From positions 1 through 64,000 of the forward strand of contig JAJDUH010000008.1 in the NCBI GenBank assembly GCA_022826805.1: a DNA stretch of 64,000 nt, given 5' to 3'. The notes beneath the pieces were generated by a model. The model was not told where the DNA came from, made no database searches, and saw nothing but the letters and a program-made list of their open reading frames with translations. Of the stretch, positions 43,369-52,925 are shown in pieces (position 1 is the stretch's first letter; each line of letters opens with the position of its first letter). The DNA comes from Candidatus Poribacteria bacterium. Its GTDB lineage: Bacteria > Poribacteria > WGA-4E > WGA-3G. The position numbers were made by a program, and so were the translations under genes.

Positions 43369-45920
43369 TGGAGCACTTTATCGGTATTGACTTGGGGACA
43401 ACCAATAGTGTCATCTGTTCTTATGATGGCAACGATACCCGAATTTGGAAGAGCCCAGATCAGAACGATGTAACCCCTTCTGCTATCTATATCACCAAGT
43501 TTGGGCATAAATTCGTCGGTCAACATGCTTACAACACTGCTCAGCTCCGTCCTGACAACTGCGCGACGCTGTTCAAACGTTTCATGGGCACCAGCACCCT
43601 TATTGAGTTATCTGCAGTCAATCGCACCTTCACGCCTGAACAATGTTCTGCCGAAATCCTAAAGACGTTGTTCGGTTATCTCCCAGAAGAAATTAGAAAT
43701 GATCCCGAAACAGGCACCGTTATTACTGTGCCAGCGGCGTTCAATCAGATGCAAAAAAACGCCACGATGCGAGCCGCAGAAATGGCTGAAATTGGTAAGG
43801 TCGCGCTGATGCAAGAACCCGTTGCTGCAGTGATGAGCGTTATGAGAACCCGTAACACCGACGGCATCTTTTTAATCTATGACATCGGGGGCGGAACGCT
43901 TGATATAGCCATCGCCGAAAGCATCGGCGGCACGGTAAACCTACTTACACAGGGCGGTATCCAGATGTGCGGTGGACGGGATTTTGACCGTGTTCTTATG
44001 GATAATCTTGTGCGGACCTGGTTACTCGAAAACTTCGATCTCCCTGAAGACCTTGCTGTAAACCCAGCCTTCAAACCACTTATTCGCTTAGCGACATGGG
44101 CAACCGAACGCGCCAAAATTGAATTGTTCACCCGTGAAAACACAATGATATTTCTTGATGACCAAACGCTTCCCCGCGATCTCAGTGGCGAGGAAATCTA
44201 TCTCAACATTCCGTTGCAGCGAGATACTCTTGATGCGTTGATTTCAGATCGGATCGAAAATACAATAACTGCCGCCCGTGAAACGTTATCACAAGCAGGA
44301 CTCACGCCTAACGATGTTGAAGAGATCGTCTGGGTCGGAGGCCCAACAAATTATAAGCCCTTACGGGATAAAGTTGCTTTTGAGTTGGGGATCCCCGGAG
44401 ACGCAATGACGGTTAATCCGATGACTGCCGTTGCAGAAGGGGCAAGTGTATTTGCTGAATCCGTCGACTGGAGCTCTGAAACTCGGTCAAGAAAAGAGAA
44501 CCGCGGGCAGATTTCATCCGGCGGTGCGCTCTCGTTGACATTTAATTACATTGCGCGCACATCAAGTCCAACTGGTAAGATTGGCATCCAAATCAACGGA
44601 TCGGTTGTCCTTGGTTCTGAATTCCAAGTCAACAGCTCGGATACCGCGTGGAACTCCGGTCGACTGGCACTCAGAAACGATGCAACCGTCGACGTCCCCC
44701 TCGCAAAACCTGGAGAAAACACGTTTAAAATTTTTGTGTATGATGATGTAGGTGGAGCTATAGCGATAGAACAAGACGAGATTATCATCACCCAGACGGC
44801 TGCAACCGTTGATGCGATACCGGCTTCACACGCAATTGCTTTGGAGGTCTTAGAGAAACCTGGCGGACCTTCAAAGCTTGTGTACCTTATCCAAAAAGAC
44901 GAACCGCTTCCAAAACAAGGAACACTCCCAAAACTGAAGACGGATGTATCGGTGGTAGCGGAATCGTCCACTCCTTCCCTTAATTTTAGACTGTGGTCAG
45001 GGGAAATTGAGGAACCTATCACAGATAATCAACGTATTGGTGTACTGAAAATAACTGGGACAATGTTCGATGCAGGTCACATTCCAATCGGTGCAGACCT
45101 TGAAGGTTCTTATGAAATACTGGATTCAGGTGAACTCAAACTTGAAGTATCAGTTCCGTGTATCGGAGCTACTTTCGACTGTGTCTACTACTACGGAGAC
45201 ATAAAAGTTCCAGATGCACGCCAAATTGCTGAAGAGGCTGAGAAAGCGAGCGACCGCATCAAGGATATTAAGGAAGTCATAGAGGATCCGAAACTGGAGC
45301 AAGCCAAGCAGAAACTGACAGGGACACTTACGCTTGATCCAGAGGAATCCGATCTCGAAAAGAGACAAGAGCAGTACCAAGCCGCCTTAGAGGCGAAACA
45401 ACTGCTATATCAGATCCGAAAAGAAAACCTCAAAGAGATTCGTCAGATTGAACTCGACGAGGTTCACACATTCTTTGATACGTATATTCGTCAGCATGCC
45501 CATTCAAGAGAGGCAGAAGCGTTTGATAATCTGATTGAAACGGCACGGCGTGCTATTGACAATAACGAAAATGACTTTGAGGATCATCTGGATGAACTTA
45601 GAGGTAGAAACTTTGAAATTCTCTGGTGCCAGGATTGGTTCGTTATTCAAAGATTCAAGTATATGGCGGATTCACCCCACCTTTTTGCTGATAAAGACCG
45701 CTTTGAGGAACTTGTTCACATTGGCAACCGTCTCATGAACCATGAAGACGTACAACGGATTATATCCGGCATGGGAGGCCTGAACAAATCCACCATAAAA
45801 AGCAAGGTTGTTGATCAACTTCGGGGCATTGTCGCACAGATGATGAGCATCCCTCGGACGGGCGCGGCATCTGAGTATGACGAAATTCGCGATGCCGTTA
45901 CGATCATTCTCGCCAAATAA
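43368..45920 (+). CDS. Hsp70 (DnaK-like) family protein, long form
   Basis: 850 residues. The ATPase domain (about 1-370) carries IGIDLGTTNSVI at 5-16, YDIGGGTLDIAI near 170 and EEIVWVGGPTNYKPLRDKV near 319, all intact. The next 230 residues (VSGG-type substrate domain) are poorly conserved and longer than DnaK, and the C-terminus (about 640-850) is helical. Such proteins differ from DnaK (about 640 residues) and are specialised. The GrpE-like gene overlaps its start; the J-like gene follows 150 bases later. Probably a second, dedicated chaperone. Confidence 0.9.
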   Translation: MEHFIGIDLGTTNSVICSYDGNDTRIWKSPDQNDVTPSAIYITKFGHKFVGQHAYNTAQLRPDNCATLFKRFMGTSTLIELSAVNRTFTPEQCSAEILKTLFGYLPEEIRNDPETGTVITVPAAFNQMQKNATMRAAEMAEIGKVALMQEPVAAVMSVMRTRNTDGIFLIYDIGGGTLDIAIAESIGGTVNLLTQGGIQMCGGRDFDRVLMDNLVRTWLLENFDLPEDLAVNPAFKPLIRLATWATERAKIELFTRENTMIFLDDQTLPRDLSGEEIYLNIPLQRDTLDALISDRIENTITAARETLSQAGLTPNDVEEIVWVGGPTNYKPLRDKVAFELGIPGDAMTVNPMTAVAEGASVFAESVDWSSETRSRKENRGQISSGGALSLTFNYIARTSSPTGKIGIQINGSVVLGSEFQVNSSDTAWNSGRLALRNDATVDVPLAKPGENTFKIFVYDDVGGAIAIEQDEIIITQTAATVDAIPASHAIALEVLEKPGGPSKLVYLIQKDEPLPKQGTLPKLKTDVSVVAESSTPSLNFRLWSGEIEEPITDNQRIGVLKITGTMFDAGHIPIGADLEGSYEILDSGELKLEVSVPCIGATFDCVYYYGDIKVPDARQIAEEAEKASDRIKDIKEVIEDPKLEQAKQKLTGTLTLDPEESDLEKRQEQYQAALEAKQLLYQIRKENLKEIRQIELDEVHTFFDTYIRQHAHSREAEAFDNLIETARRAIDNNENDFEDHLDELRGRNFEILWCQDWFVIQRFKYMADSPHLFADKDRFEELVHIGNRLMNHEDVQRIISGMGGLNKSTIKSKVVDQLRGIVAQMMSIPRTGAASEYDEIRDAVTIILAK

Positions 45921-46069
45921 TATAGGATGAAAGCCAAACGGAGATCGGACATCGCAGTATAGGTTTATCCGATTTTATGCCACTATACCGTTATCCTAAG
46001 ACCTGATAGGGAACAAGAACAGTAGAATCGGTAGGTCAAGCGCGTCGGTTCTACACAACCTGCAAAAAC

Positions 46070-47863
46070 ATGGACATTCTACAAAATCCTTTTCATATTC
46101 TCGGTGCAACAACCCAAGATACTAAACAACGGATTGTGGAGCTTGCAGAGCGCGCTCTATTGCAGGATCCTGACGCGTTGTCCAGCAATGCCCGTCGCAC
46201 ACTGATGCTCCCCAAAAAACGCATCGCTGCCGAAATCGCATGGCTGCCAGGGGTTACACCAGAATGTGTTTCTCAACTGTTGATACTGTTGAAATCATCC
46301 GCAGGAAATCAACACAGTGGAAATATACTGATGCCCACTGTTAAAACGCCACCTCTCGCTGCTGCCTTAGCTGCACTGCCTTATACCGATTCCGCTACTG
46401 TTGCTGACAAAGTTTTAGAAATACTGAAATTGTCAAGTACGACACTTCCTGAAACAGACAATTTGGACAGCATCCAAAATTTACTCGGTATAGACGCGTT
46501 GAATCCTTTGTCCCATGCAAATCTGCTTGCTGCGAGAATATCACGTCTACCGGACTACACAGCAGAAGACGTGACGGGATGGATACTTGAAATCGTCCGC
46601 GTGTTTGAGAAGATAAAACCGAAAGATATTTTAATAACGCTCAACCATGAGCGCGAAATAGCGGGCTTTCCTAAAATCGCTAACGTCTCGGTTATAGAAG
46701 AAAAAATCCAGGAGCGTCGATACTACTATCGGCGAGTTATTCGTTCTGCTTTGGAAAAATTGTCTGCTGAAGAACGTTCACAAATCGTTATGACAGCAAT
46801 AGACTCAGCAATAGGAAACACCTGGCCCCTCCTAATTGAGGATTTAGTTGACGTTTATGAAAGTGGGATTCAAGAATTTCTCAACATACAAGAAAAAAAC
46901 ATTACAATACAAGATACACGGGTTCGAGAGGCAGCGAATGCAGAGTTTTTCGATGAAAACTTCACAACTATCGTAGATGAATTCGTCCAAACCGTTGAAA
47001 AGTGGGATGCCATCGCGCAACCTATCCAAATCAGTAGGAAACGACAAGGGTTGCACCATGAGGAGAGCCTGCGCGTTGGAAAAGATGCCAGACAACTGGC
47101 TATCTATCTTTACAACGAACATGATAAACTTGAATCTTCTCGGCAACTTATCGGAATACTGGAAGAAGTGTTCGCAGAAATTCCAGAGGTCGCCGAACAA
47201 CTTGCCGAAAATGCAGAAGCGTTGGATAAAATCGCCACTGCTGAAGAAGAACTTTCAGAAGCATTGGAAAATCTTAAGACACATATCGACGAACTCCAAT
47301 GGACAGCAACGCTGGCGAACATCAAGAAACAAGTCGAAGAACTCCGAAAGGCAGTTGATACGGGAAATCCTGACTACATTTTGGCTTCAAGGGTGAGGGA
47401 ACTCGTGCACGCTGTGAAAAAATGGGATGCTTTATCACAGTCGATTGAGGCGGATTATACGATAATGACGCTTGTAGGAGATTTAGCAGATCACTTGTTA
47501 ATCGAACACAATGAACCTGATTTGGCTTTACAAATCATAAAAGCCACTCGTGATGTTTTCCCAAAGTTTCTCGATATATTTCCAGAGTTTCTGGTAGTTA
47601 CCAATCCCGATATTGACAGACTGACAGCTCCTTCATTTTGGGATGATCTCAAGTCAAAACTCCCTATGAGGATTAGGTGGGGCTTACTTACAGATGAAAT
47701 TCCGACTGTCAACGCCGTAGGTGTGGTTGAAATCCCGTGTTCACCGGGTTATCTTCTTTTTCTCTCGGATACCGATAAGAAAATTATCGCTGGTGCCTTA
47801 ACAGAGGCGGTTGGTAGGCCTGTAGACATAGAACTCGTTCCACTAGAGATTGTCCAATATTGA
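46070..47863 (+). CDS. Large helical protein with degenerate J-domain-like N-terminus
   Basis: 597 residues. Residues 4-60 (LQNPFHILGATTQDTKQRIVELAERA, then RTLMLPKKRIAAEIAWLPG) resemble the NPYxVLG opening and helix II of J domains, but the HPD tripeptide is absent. The rest is long-helical, with possible coils near residues 290-430, and ends in VEIPCSPGYLLFLSD, YxVxL-type strands. It follows the Hsp70 gene and likely acts with it as a co-chaperone or adaptor. The J-domain resemblance is by eye only. Confidence 0.6.
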   Translation: MDILQNPFHILGATTQDTKQRIVELAERALLQDPDALSSNARRTLMLPKKRIAAEIAWLPGVTPECVSQLLILLKSSAGNQHSGNILMPTVKTPPLAAALAALPYTDSATVADKVLEILKLSSTTLPETDNLDSIQNLLGIDALNPLSHANLLAARISRLPDYTAEDVTGWILEIVRVFEKIKPKDILITLNHEREIAGFPKIANVSVIEEKIQERRYYYRRVIRSALEKLSAEERSQIVMTAIDSAIGNTWPLLIEDLVDVYESGIQEFLNIQEKNITIQDTRVREAANAEFFDENFTTIVDEFVQTVEKWDAIAQPIQISRKRQGLHHEESLRVGKDARQLAIYLYNEHDKLESSRQLIGILEEVFAEIPEVAEQLAENAEALDKIATAEEELSEALENLKTHIDELQWTATLANIKKQVEELRKAVDTGNPDYILASRVRELVHAVKKWDALSQSIEADYTIMTLVGDLADHLLIEHNEPDLALQIIKATRDVFPKFLDIFPEFLVVTNPDIDRLTAPSFWDDLKSKLPMRIRWGLLTDEIPTVNAVGVVEIPCSPGYLLFLSDTDKKIIAGALTEAVGRPVDIELVPLEIVQY

Positions 47864-47926
47864 TGATCGCCAGACGGCCCGCACTGCGAAGGCCTGTAGA
47901 CATAGAACTCGTTCCACTAGAGATTG
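47816..47926. repeat. 37-base direct repeat spanning the gene's end
   Basis: The 37 bases beginning AGGCCTGTAGACATAGAACT at 47816-47852, which encode the last residues of the J-like protein, recur exactly at 47890-47926, 74 bases later. The copies flank the stop codon and a short spacer. Confidence 0.75.
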
Positions 47927-47998
47927 ACTCTGAATCCATCCCTTTCTGAAACTTAAGTACACGCGGTGCTATCGTCTAACAACCATGGTAAACCTTAG

Positions 47999-48107
47999 AA
48001 TTATAGTGGATTCCGGAATTATTTACACGCCATGCCTCGGCGAGGTTTCCTAACCTCGCCTACCAGGGGGCGGAAGTGTAAATTTATTTTTAGGATTCAC
48101 CATAATT
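47999..48107. repeat. Palindromic dispersed repeat (MITE-like), best copy
   Basis: Left end AATTATAGTGGATTCC and right end AGGATTCACCATAATT are inverted copies, continuing inward to ATTTACAC and GTGTAAAT. The centre holds GGCGAGGTTTCCTAACCTCG. Related copies lie at about 3786, 18896 (partial), 27998, 55253 (partial) and 60012 (partial). Confidence 0.7.
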
Positions 48108-48282
48108 AGACATTTAGCACCGGTGCGGCTTCAAACCGTGAAGAAACACCCAAGCAAAAACCCTACTGGGTTGGGGTAAAATGTCTGTTTATTTACCTAT
48201 TTTACCCCAAGTTGCTACTTATAGGATTTTAGATAAATAACCCTGTTTTTCATTCAAGACAGTTCATGATTCAGCGGCATTT

Positions 48283-48341
48283 TGTAGCGTAGACTGTTAG
48301 TCTGCGTGTTTAAGATGCACAATCTAACAGATTATGCTACA
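48283..48341. repeat. Long imperfect palindrome
   Basis: TGTAGCGTAGACTGTTAGTC and the reverse of AATCTAACAGATTATGCTACA are imperfect inverted copies, with a short spacer. The rest of 47864-48385 holds only this element and the two repeats above; no gene. Confidence 0.5.
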
Positions 48342-48385
48342 ACTGGCAACTTGGGTTAGACATAGATAATACTGCCCTTGATCGA

Positions 48386-48661
48386 TTAGACAACGTGTGA
48401 AATTCGGATCCCTTCAAGCCCACCGACAGTAAGCACATCTACCGGTTTCCCAAGAATCTCCTCAAAATAGTCGGCAAACTCCATGAATTTAAAACCCAAG
48501 GGTGTTTCAAATTCGACGATGATGTCAATATCGCTGGCTTCAGTGTAGGTGCCATTCGCATAAGAGCCAAATAAGCCAATCTTCTTAACGCCATACACCT
48601 CGGCAAGGTATTCGGATTTTTCGGAAAGGATGTCTGTAATTTTTTCTCTTGTTAACATCAT
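48386..48661 (-). CDS. MNT-type nucleotidyltransferase domain protein, orphan
   Basis: 91 residues. The catalytic motif is GLFGSYANGTYTEASDIDIIVEF, i.e. GSx10DxD, of MNT-type minimal nucleotidyltransferases that pair with HEPN toxins. ATG at 48661 (or 48658) is used. No HEPN gene is found on either side on the minus strand, so it is an orphan, or the partner is lost. It diverges from the Fe-dependent alcohol dehydrogenase gene. Confidence 0.85.
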   Translation of the reverse strand: MMLTREKITDILSEKSEYLAEVYGVKKIGLFGSYANGTYTEASDIDIIVEFETPLGFKFMEFADYFEEILGKPVDVLTVGGLEGIRISHVV

Positions 48662-48814
48662 CTATCCCATCTCCAATGTCCACTGATAATACGCGAAAAA
48701 TAAAGTGTTAGAGCCGACCAAATTGTCCTGAACGAAAAATACAACACAAATTATTTTACCACGGTTCCAGAGAGTTGTCAAACTCTTCACGCTTCTTTGC
48801 CAATCGTTTCTGAC

Positions 48815-48844
48815 TTGACTTTGCCCCTTGACTTTTGGTATCAT
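48815..48844 (+). promoter_or_regulatory. Candidate promoter of the alcohol dehydrogenase gene
   Basis: TTGACT (48815-48820) and TATCAT (48839-48844), 18 bases apart, 68 bases before the ATG at 48913. Confidence 0.45.
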
Positions 48845-48912
48845 GTTAAAAAACAGTGTGGCGTAACAGAGGACAGGAATCCACAAAATTGACTCAACCC
48901 TAACGCACAAAC

Positions 48913-50034
48913 ATGCATGCTTTTGATTCAGAACTCACGCAACGGGTTATCTTTGGCGACAACAGCATAGAAAAATTAGGCGAGTTAACTCAGATACTCG
49001 GTGGTAGTCGCGTCCTCATTGTGACGGATCGCGGTATTGAAAAGTCGGGGATTCTTGCGCGAGCCGTATCAGCGTTGCAAAGCACTGGAATTGCCACTTA
49101 TGTTTTTGTCGATGTTACGCCTAACCCTACAACGGAAGATGTCGAAGCTGCTGTTGCAGTCGCGAAAGCCGATGTGCCAATAGATTTAATTATTGGACTC
49201 GGTGGTGGCAGTCCAATGGATTGTGCGAAAGGCACGAACTTCCTGCTTACAAACGGCGGCAAAATGGAGGATTATTGGGGCACCAACAAAGCAAAACGAC
49301 CAATGCTTCCCTCCATTGGCGTTCCGACGACAATTGGCACCGGAAGCGAAGCGCAATCCTTTGCGCTTATCGCGCAGCGAGGGACGCACATCAAGATGGC
49401 ATGTGGGGATAGAAAGGCGAAATTCGGAACCGTGATTTTGGACCCTACACTTACTGAAACTTTGCCGAGATCCGTAGCGGCAATAACAGGCATAGATGCC
49501 ATTGCCCATGCGATCGAAAGCTTCATCTCAACCAGACGGAATCCGATGTCCCAGATGTTCTCACAACACGCGTGGCAGTTGTTAAACGCCAACTTTGAAG
49601 CAGCTCTGGCACCCAAAAGTGGTGCAGCACGAAGCAACATGTTATTCGGTGCCTACCTCGCTGGACTGGCAATCGAAAATTCAATGTTAGGCGCTGCACA
49701 TGCATGTGCCAATCCATTGACCGCAAGATACGATATTATCCACGGTGTTGCTGTTGCACTGATGTTACCACATGTTATTCGATTTAATAGTACCGACGCA
49801 GGAAAATTCTATCGCCAATTTCACCCAGACGGCAGTTTAGCGGACAGGATTGTTCATTTAAAGCAGATTGGTGATTTACCGAACACATTACGCGCTTGTG
49901 CTGTCCAACATACCATTACCCCAACCGATATACCAATATTAGCAAAAGAGGCATCAATACAGTGGACTGCACAATTCAATCCACGTCCTCTGAATATAAA
50001 AGATTTCACAAAACTCTATGAAGCAGCTTATTAA
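48913..50034 (+). CDS. Iron-containing (group III) alcohol dehydrogenase family protein
   Basis: 373 residues. The nucleotide site is LIIGLGGGSPMDCAKGTNF near 95-112, PTTIGTGSEAQSF near 136-148, and metal ligands are in GIDAIAHAIESF (Asp, His), AAHACANPL (His) and IIHGVAVALML (His). GGGSPMDCAK is the family NAD-binding signature. Usual reactions: oxidation of alcohols or reduction of aldehydes and ketones. The next gene overlaps the last 17 bases. Confidence 0.92.
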   Translation: MHAFDSELTQRVIFGDNSIEKLGELTQILGGSRVLIVTDRGIEKSGILARAVSALQSTGIATYVFVDVTPNPTTEDVEAAVAVAKADVPIDLIIGLGGGSPMDCAKGTNFLLTNGGKMEDYWGTNKAKRPMLPSIGVPTTIGTGSEAQSFALIAQRGTHIKMACGDRKAKFGTVILDPTLTETLPRSVAAITGIDAIAHAIESFISTRRNPMSQMFSQHAWQLLNANFEAALAPKSGAARSNMLFGAYLAGLAIENSMLGAAHACANPLTARYDIIHGVAVALMLPHVIRFNSTDAGKFYRQFHPDGSLADRIVHLKQIGDLPNTLRACAVQHTITPTDIPILAKEASIQWTAQFNPRPLNIKDFTKLYEAAY

Positions 50035-51175
50035 TATAAACCACTCTGTATGCAAATTCGTTGTGCTATGCGTGATGCTCCTACTGTTCTTCATTGGACA
50101 CGCATCTTTTGCCAATTGGGCAAGTTTTCGTGGGAATCCACAACTCACCGGTGTTAGCGACTCCGAACTTTCCGAAAATCCTCGGTTGCTCTGGACTTTT
50201 CAGGCAGCAGATATGATTGAATCCACCGCCGCAGTCGTTGACGGCACCGTCTATGTTGGCGCGTTAGATGGCTTCCTCTACGCAATTGACGCACAGACAG
50301 GAAAAAAAAGATGGACATATCAGGCGAGTGGATTTACTAAAGCATCACCCTCGGTTGATAACGGGATAATTTACTTCGGTGATAGTGAAGGCGTCTTCCA
50401 TGCAGTAGATATTTCGACGCAACAAATGAAATGGCAGTTTAAGACGGAGGGAGAGATTATATCATCAGCAAATTTTGTTGGTGACCGTGTGTTATTCGGT
50501 TCGTATGACGGATTTCTGTACTGTCTCAATCGAGAAAACGGAGAATTGATTTGGAAATTTGAGACGGAAGGTTATGTCCACGGTACGCCCGGGGTATGGA
50601 CACAGTCTACAAAAGAAACCGGTGATGCAAGAAATTTCACCATCGTTACTGGATGCGATAGTTATCTTCGCGTTCTCAATATCAGCGATGGAGCACAAAC
50701 CCAACAGGTTGACCTCGGGGCTTACGTGGGTGCGAGTCCAGCAATTTCAGGAAGTTACGTTTATTGTGGGACGTACGGCTCTGAGATTTTGGGAGTCAAC
50801 TTAGATACCGGGGCGATTGCTTGGCGGTATCGGCATCCGAAACGGCGCTTTCCATTTTTCGCCTCCGCTGCTCTTACGGATAACGCGGTTATCATTGGCG
50901 GACGGGATAAGATGGTCCACGCGCTCTCGCCTGAGACTGGAGAATCGCTATGGACTTACACAACCAAGTCTCGTATTGAGTCATCGGCAGTTATTGTAGG
51001 CACGCGCGCTTTTTTGGGAACGACAGGAGGTGTACTTATCGCTTTAGACGTATCTACAGGAGAATCGGTGTGGGAATTTGCAACGGGTTCATCAATTGTG
51101 GCTTCACCCAGTGTAGCTGATAACAGACTCTACATCGGGACCGAGGACGGGATTCTCTATTGTTTTGGAAAGTAG
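50018..51175 (+). CDS. Exported PQQ-type beta-propeller protein
   Basis: 385 residues. Signal peptide (FVVLCVMLLLFFIGHASFA), then blades with VDGTVYVGALDGFLYAIDAQ, AVDISTQQMKWQF, CLNRENGELIWKF, HALSPETGESLWTY and ALDVSTGESVWEF. This is a BamB-like eight-bladed propeller of the envelope. The start overlaps the dehydrogenase gene by 17 bases, so the two are co-translated. The third such propeller in the window. Confidence 0.87.
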   Translation: MKQLININHSVCKFVVLCVMLLLFFIGHASFANWASFRGNPQLTGVSDSELSENPRLLWTFQAADMIESTAAVVDGTVYVGALDGFLYAIDAQTGKKRWTYQASGFTKASPSVDNGIIYFGDSEGVFHAVDISTQQMKWQFKTEGEIISSANFVGDRVLFGSYDGFLYCLNRENGELIWKFETEGYVHGTPGVWTQSTKETGDARNFTIVTGCDSYLRVLNISDGAQTQQVDLGAYVGASPAISGSYVYCGTYGSEILGVNLDTGAIAWRYRHPKRRFPFFASAALTDNAVIIGGRDKMVHALSPETGESLWTYTTKSRIESSAVIVGTRAFLGTTGGVLIALDVSTGESVWEFATGSSIVASPSVADNRLYIGTEDGILYCFGK

Positions 51176-51299
51176 ATTCATCGTGGAAAAATTTCTCAGT
51201 AATGAGCCTCATAAGAATATATACCAACTTTATACAGTCTATGCGTTGCCGTAGGATTAGAAGATACTAACGCATATTTAAGACAAAGGAGCAAAGATA

Positions 51300-52640
51300 A
51301 TGCCTAAAACAAAACCAGAACCGGCAACAGCAGGAATAGATTCAAAACAGACGACCGTTGGAAGCGTTTTCGTCTCGAACTATCCACCGTACTCTACTTG
51401 GGGTGAATCAGATGTGCCAGAAGTAGAACGAGCACTCGGCGAACAACCGCGACCTGATGCCACGCTTGGGCTCTACCTCCACATCCCTTTTTGTCGGAAG
51501 CGGTGTAAGTTCTGCTATTTCCGCGTTTATACCGATAAAAATAGTTTGGAAATCGACACCTACCTGAATGCCCTCGCGAAAGAGATTGAACTTTACAGCA
51601 AACAACCCGCAATCGCAGGCAGACCTCTGCGTTTCGTCTATTTCGGAGGCGGAACCCCGTCCTATATCAGTGTCAAACATCTCACAACCCTTGTTGATAG
51701 AGCGAAACGGGTGATGCCGTGGGATGCTGCTAAAGAGGTGGCGTTCGAATGCGAACCGGGAACCTTGACAGAAAAGAAAGTAGACGCCATCAAAGGGATC
51801 GGCGTGACCCGACTGAGTCTCGGCGTCGAGAATCTAAACGATGAAATTCTTGCTGAAAACGGCAGGGCGCATCTTTCAAAAGAGGTGTATCGCATTGTGC
51901 CATGGATAAAGTCGTTAGCGTTCGATCAGGTTAACATTGATCTCATCTCGGGCATGATAGGCGAGACGTGGGAAAGTTGGCGTGAAACAGTAAAGAAAAC
52001 GATAGAACTTGATCCAGACAGCGTCACTATCTATCAGTTAGAATTGCCGTTTAATACTGTTTATTCTAAAGATCTCCTCGGTGGTGACTCCCTTCCGGTA
52101 GCAGATTGGAAACTCAAACGTGAATGGCAGCAATATGCTTTTGGGCAGTTTATGGAAGCCGGTTACGCGCAAGCCAGCGCGTACACAGTGATTAAGAAGG
52201 GTAAACCGTGCGAATTCGTCTATCGCGATGCAGTATGGCGGGGAAGCGATATGATAGGTACAGGCGTAGCCTCTTTCTCACACCTCAGCGGGATTCACTT
52301 TCAGAACGCCCCATCATGGGGTGATTATCTCAGCCATCTTGAAGAAGGCAGGCTTCCAGTTTACCGCGCACTGAAACCTACAGATGCGGAACAGTTAACG
52401 CGAGAGATGATCCTGCAACTCAAACTCGGAAAAATTAGACCGTCCTACTTCAAGGCGAAGTTCAATGCTGATATCCTCACGCTTTATGCCGAAGCCTATG
52501 GGAAACTGCAGAACGACGGTATGCTACACGTCAATGCTGAATCAGATGAGATCCAATTGACGCAACGCGGTCTGCTCCGAGTCGATAGTTTGCTTCCAGC
52601 GTTCTATGCCCCAGAATACCAGAACACACGGTATACATAA
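51300..52640 (+). CDS. HemW/HemN-like radical SAM protein
   Basis: 446 residues. The radical SAM cluster site is FCRKRCKFCYF with Cys65, Cys69 and Cys72, following YLHIPFC, which is the classic HemN/HemW opening. VYFGGGTPSYIS and EPGTLTEKKVDAIKGIGVTRLSLGVENLND fit the barrel. Members are coproporphyrinogen dehydrogenase or heme chaperone proteins. A longer N-terminal segment (about 55 residues) and the FCYF ending (HemN has FCxF; HemW has CDF) are slightly unusual. Ribosome site AAAGGAGCAAAGATA supports the start. Confidence 0.88.
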   Translation: MPKTKPEPATAGIDSKQTTVGSVFVSNYPPYSTWGESDVPEVERALGEQPRPDATLGLYLHIPFCRKRCKFCYFRVYTDKNSLEIDTYLNALAKEIELYSKQPAIAGRPLRFVYFGGGTPSYISVKHLTTLVDRAKRVMPWDAAKEVAFECEPGTLTEKKVDAIKGIGVTRLSLGVENLNDEILAENGRAHLSKEVYRIVPWIKSLAFDQVNIDLISGMIGETWESWRETVKKTIELDPDSVTIYQLELPFNTVYSKDLLGGDSLPVADWKLKREWQQYAFGQFMEAGYAQASAYTVIKKGKPCEFVYRDAVWRGSDMIGTGVASFSHLSGIHFQNAPSWGDYLSHLEEGRLPVYRALKPTDAEQLTREMILQLKLGKIRPSYFKAKFNADILTLYAEAYGKLQNDGMLHVNAESDEIQLTQRGLLRVDSLLPAFYAPEYQNTRYT

Positions 52641-52688
52641 GAACGTTGTCTAATAAACATATTTTTCAGTCATGGAAGGAGTGAAAAC

Positions 52689-52925
52689 GTGGATAATAAA
52701 CTAATCGTATCCAACCCATCAATTATGATGGGTAAACCTGTTATTGCGGGCACCCGCATCACTGTTGAATTAATCTTAGAAAAGTTTGCAGCGGGTGAGA
52801 CAATTGAGCAGTTACTTGAGGCACACCCACGCTTGACCGAGGAAGGTATACTCGCAGCGTTTCACTTCGCGTCTCAAGCCCTTCGAGCTGACGTTGTATA
52901 TCCAATAGTTGAAAGAAATCCATGA
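52689..52925 (+). CDS. DUF433 antitoxin
   Basis: 78 residues from a GTG seven bases after GGAAGGAG. NPSIMMGKPVIAGTRITVELIL is the DUF433 helix-turn-helix signature. It overlaps the next gene by four bases (ATGA), the usual antitoxin-first layout of a type II pair. The product would bind the DUF5615 toxin and the operon promoter. Confidence 0.9.
   Translation: MDNKLIVSNPSIMMGKPVIAGTRITVELILEKFAAGETIEQLLEAHPRLTEEGILAAFHFASQALRADVVYPIVERNP

Noticed and set aside
47816..47926. attL/attR of an integrated element
   Set aside because: The copies are only 74 bases apart and no integrase is present; a small duplication is more likely.
48662..48910. 82-residue minus-strand open frame upstream of the MNT gene, considered as a HEPN partner
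   Set aside because: It has no HEPN Rx4-6H motif, no ribosome site and covers the promoter region of the alcohol dehydrogenase.
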